The translations under genes were made by a program, and so were the position numbers. From NCBI GenBank assembly GCA_003151425.1, contig PLXO01000052.1:1-44322 (forward strand): 44,322 nucleotides of DNA, in the 5' to 3' direction. Shown piece by piece: positions 41,809 to 44,322 of the stretch (its first letter is position 1; each line of letters starts with the position of its first letter). The notes beneath the pieces are model-generated. The model was not told the origin of the DNA, did not search any database, and saw only the letters and a program-made list of their open reading frames with translations. This DNA is from Acetobacteraceae bacterium (lineage in GTDB: Bacteria; Pseudomonadota; Alphaproteobacteria; Acetobacterales; Acetobacteraceae).

Positions 41809-42113
41809 TCCCCGGAGAAATCCTCACCCAGCTCGGCGACATAGAGCTCAACGTTGGCCTGCCCCGCACGACCTTGACTGTTGCCAACACCGGCGACCGG
41901 CCCATCCAGGTCGGCAGTCATTATCATTTCGCCGAAACCAATCCTGCCCTCACCTTCGACCGCACCGCCGCACGCGGCCAACGGCTCGACATCGCCGCCG
42001 GCACCGCTGTCCGTTTCGAACCCGGCCAGACCCGCGAGGTCACGCTGATCCCCTATCGCGGCAAGCGCGTCGTCTACGGCTTTCGCGGCGACGTCATGGG
42101 AGCGCTCGACTGA
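41805..42113 (+). CDS. ureB: Urease beta subunit UreB
   Basis: 102 residues; ATG overlaps the ureA stop. Standard blocks: [57 protein letters not shown] and [18 protein letters not shown]. It is a small structural subunit of cytosolic urease. It is separate from the gamma subunit, as in most Alphaproteobacteria. The ureC ATG follows its TGA directly. Confidence 0.97.
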   Translation: MIPGEILTQLGDIELNVGLPRTTLTVANTGDRPIQVGSHYHFAETNPALTFDRTAARGQRLDIAAGTAVRFEPGQTREVTLIPYRGKRVVYGFRGDVMGALD

Positions 42114-43820
42114 ATGACCCGCATCACCCGCGCCGCCTATTCCGACATGTTCGGCCCCACCACCGGCGACCGCGTGCGCCTGGCCGACACCGAGCTTTTC
42201 ATCGAGGTGGAGCGCGACCTGACGATCTACGGCGAGGAGGTGAAGTTCGGCGGCGGAAAAGTGATCCGCGACGGCATGGGCCAGTCGCAAGCCTCGCAGG
42301 CCGAGAGCGCCGTCGATACCGTGATCACCAACGCGCTGATCATCGACCACTGGGGGATCGTCAAGGCCGACGTTGCCATCACCGACGGCCGCATCGCAAA
42401 GATCGGCAAGGCCGGCAATCCCGACATTCAGCCCGGCGTCGACATTATCATCGGTCCCGGCACCGAAATAATCGCCGGAGAGGGCAAGATCCTCACCGCC
42501 GGCGGCATCGACAGCCATATTCATTTCATCTGTCCACAGCAGGTAGACGACGCGATCGCCTCCGGCATCACCACGCTGATCGGCGGCGGCACGGGCCCCG
42601 CCACCGGGACCGCCGCGACCACATGCACGCCCGGGCCATGGCATCTCGCGCGCATGCTGCAGGCGGCGGAAGGCCTGCCGGTCAATCTCGCCTTCGCCGG
42701 CAAGGGCAACGCGTCGCAGCCCGCGGCGCTGGAGGAGATGCTGCGCGCCGGCGCCGCCTGCCTGAAGCTGCACGAGGACTGGGGTACCACGCCCGCGGCG
42801 ATCGACACATGCCTCTCGGTCGGCGACCGTTACGACGTGCAGGTGATGATCCACACCGACACGCTGAACGAGTCGGGCTTCGTGGAAGATACCATCGCCG
42901 CCTTCAAGGGCCGCACAATCCACGCCTTTCATACCGAGGGCGCTGGCGGCGGCCATGCCCCCGACATCATCAAGGTCGCCGGCCTGCCGAACGTGCTGCC
43001 CAGTTCCACCAACCCGACGCGCCCCTATACGGCGAACACGCTGGATGAGCATCTCGACATGCTGATGGTCTGCCATCACCTGGACAGTTCGATTCCGGAA
43101 GATGTGGCGTTTGCCGAAAGCCGCATCCGCAAGGAAACTATCGCCGCCGAGGACATCCTGCACGATCTCGGTGCGCTTTCGATGATGTCGTCGGACAGCC
43201 AGGCGATGGGTCGTGTCGGCGAAGTCATCATCCGCACCTGGCAGACTGCGCACAAGATGAAGACGCAGCGAGGGGCTTTGCCCGGGGACGGCGCGGCGGA
43301 CAATGCGCGGGTGAAGCGCTACATCGCGAAATACACCATCAACCCGGCGATCGCGCAGGGCATGGCGCGCGAAGTTGGTTCGATCGAGGCCGGCAAGCTG
43401 GCCGATCTCGTGCTGTGGTCGCCGGCGTTCTTCGGCGTGAAGCCGGACCTGGTGATCAAGGGCGGCAGCATCGCGTGTGCGCCGATGGGCGACCCGAACG
43501 CGTCGATTCCAACGCCGCAGCCGGTGCATTACCGACCGATGTTCGGCGCCTTCGGCCGCGCCCTGGCGGCAAGCTGCGTCACCTTCGTTTCGGCGGCGGC
43601 GCTGGAGGCGGGGATCGGCGGCGCGTTGGGCTTGCAGCGCCGCGTAGCCGCGGTCGCCGACACGCGCGGCGGGATCGGCAAGCGCAGCATGATCCACAAC
43701 AACGCCATGCCGGTGATCGAGGTGGACGCCGAAACCTACGAGGTGCGCGCCGACGGTGTGCTGCTGACCTGCGAACCGGCAACGGTACTGCCGATGGCAC
43801 AGCGCTACTTCCTGTTCTGA
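42114..43820 (+). CDS. ureC: Urease alpha (catalytic) subunit UreC
   Basis: 568 residues, full length. It hydrolyses urea to ammonia and carbamate with a two-nickel centre. Ligands seen are His135 and His137 ([12 protein letters not shown]), the carbamylated Lys218 (CLKLHEDWG), the two His in [13 protein letters not shown] and [16 protein letters not shown], and the later Asp ([13 protein letters not shown]). The active-site flap with [20 protein letters not shown] carries the catalytic His. The N-terminus ([20 protein letters not shown]) is typical. All metal residues are present, so the enzyme should be active when nickel is loaded. Confidence 0.98.
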   Translation: MTRITRAAYSDMFGPTTGDRVRLADTELFIEVERDLTIYGEEVKFGGGKVIRDGMGQSQASQAESAVDTVITNALIIDHWGIVKADVAITDGRIAKIGKAGNPDIQPGVDIIIGPGTEIIAGEGKILTAGGIDSHIHFICPQQVDDAIASGITTLIGGGTGPATGTAATTCTPGPWHLARMLQAAEGLPVNLAFAGKGNASQPAALEEMLRAGAACLKLHEDWGTTPAAIDTCLSVGDRYDVQVMIHTDTLNESGFVEDTIAAFKGRTIHAFHTEGAGGGHAPDIIKVAGLPNVLPSSTNPTRPYTANTLDEHLDMLMVCHHLDSSIPEDVAFAESRIRKETIAAEDILHDLGALSMMSSDSQAMGRVGEVIIRTWQTAHKMKTQRGALPGDGAADNARVKRYIAKYTINPAIAQGMAREVGSIEAGKLADLVLWSPAFFGVKPDLVIKGGSIACAPMGDPNASIPTPQPVHYRPMFGAFGRALAASCVTFVSAAALEAGIGGALGLQRRVAAVADTRGGIGKRSMIHNNAMPVIEVDAETYEVRADGVLLTCEPATVLPMAQRYFLF

Positions 43821-44302
43821 TGCGCGCAGAGAACGTCCTGCCGGCCGGAAGCTGGAACCCTGCCAGGGAAGTCGATCGCGTGCTGATCGATTTCGATCGC
43901 CGGCATCGTCGCCGCATCCTGTTGGCGACCGAAGGCGGGAGCGAGGTGCTGCTCGACCTGCCGCTGCCCGCGCGGCTGCGCCATGGCGACGGGCTGCGAC
44001 TGGACACCGGCGGCGTGGTGCGGGTCTGCGCGAAACCCGAGGCGCTGCTGGAGATCCATGCGCATGATGAGGGCGACCTGGTCCGCATCGCGTGGCATCT
44101 CGGCAACCGGCATCTCCCGGTGCAGTTGTTCGGGAATCGCATCCGTATCCGCGCGGATCATGTGATCGAGGAGATGGTTGAGGGGCTCGGCGGGCATGTC
44201 GATACGATCGAGGCGCCGTTTGACCCGGAGCCCGGAGCGTACGCCGGCGGACATCAGCACCATCATCATGACGATGATGATGGACATCATCACCATGGGT
44301 AA
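43820..44302 (+). CDS. ureE: Urease nickel metallochaperone UreE
   Basis: 160 residues; ATG shares its A with the ureC TGA (TGATG). The N-terminal domain (IDFDRRHRRRILLATEGGS, EVLLDLPLPARLRHGDGLR) and the metal-binding domain (IAWHLGNRHLPVQLFGNRI, RADHVIEEMVEGLGGHV) are UreE-type, with the conserved His in GNRHLP. The C-terminus is a His/Asp-rich nickel tail (GHQHHHHDDDDGHHHHG). It delivers nickel to the urease-UreDFG complex. The gene ends 20 bases before the window edge, and ureF and ureG should follow. Confidence 0.95.
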   Translation: MRAENVLPAGSWNPAREVDRVLIDFDRRHRRRILLATEGGSEVLLDLPLPARLRHGDGLRLDTGGVVRVCAKPEALLEIHAHDEGDLVRIAWHLGNRHLPVQLFGNRIRIRADHVIEEMVEGLGGHVDTIEAPFDPEPGAYAGGHQHHHHDDDDGHHHHG

Positions 44303-44322
44303 TGGACACACTACTCCCCCTC

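Noticed and set aside
41250..44309. Very long minus-strand open frame opposite ureD-ureE
   Set aside because: It is the antisense of clearly recognised urease genes in high-GC DNA, where long antisense frames are expected. Its composition is His/Arg/Gly-rich without domains.

Overview
The window looks like the chromosome of a GC-rich alphaproteobacterium, most likely Rhodospirillales/Acetobacteraceae. The reasons are the purC-purS-purQ-purL order with a separate PurS, bolA and a CGFS glutaredoxin directly behind purL, and a urea ABC transporter operon running straight into urease genes. The taxon is an inference from gene order and composition, not from a marker gene.

Region 1 (1-25219, all minus strand) is a contiguous contractile-tail phage structural cluster. 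In transcription order (high to low coordinates) it holds terminase large subunit, portal, scaffold-like protein, major capsid, four small neck/head-completion proteins, a 49-residue protein, tail sheath, tail tube, a tail assembly chaperone with a canonical -1 slippery heptamer, an HK97-gp10-like protein, a very short tape-measure-like protein, a gpU/gp43-position baseplate protein, a LysM-like gpX, hub gpD, spike gpV, gp25/gpW, gpJ, gpI, a glycine-rich fibre, a fibre adaptor, two long fibres sharing an N-terminal anchor, and a tailspike with a lectin-like domain and an SGNH esterase-like domain. The cluster is less GC-rich than the right half (hand count of one 60-base line: 35 G+C at 21001, against 45 at 43561). 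No integrase, repressor, small terminase, head protease or lysis gene is seen. The cluster runs off the left edge, so their absence from the whole element cannot be claimed.

Region 2 (25220-30908) is a gene-poor junction of about 0.8 kb followed by a purine operon on the minus strand: purC-purS-(small secreted Cys-containing protein)-purQ-purL-bolA-grxD, with most genes overlapping or nearly touching.

Region 3 (31011-34388, minus) holds an O-antigen ligase-like membrane protein, a secreted YVTN-type beta-propeller and a sterol-desaturase-family di-iron membrane enzyme, possibly one transcript.

Region 4 (34389-34978) is a divergent intergenic stretch with a nested palindromic repeat element (including a perfect 38-bp inverted repeat) and, nearer urtA, a near-consensus sigma-54 promoter.

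Region 5 (34979-44302, plus) is the nitrogen-scavenging operon urtABCDE-ureDABCE: high-affinity urea uptake feeding a nickel urease, with ureF/ureG expected beyond the right edge. A hairpin-type repeat element sits in frame inside ureD.

The most unusual points are the exact GGGAAAC frameshift site, the roughly half-length tape-measure candidate, the esterase tailspike, the repeat-expanded fibre, the sigma-54 site, and the two palindromic repeat elements.
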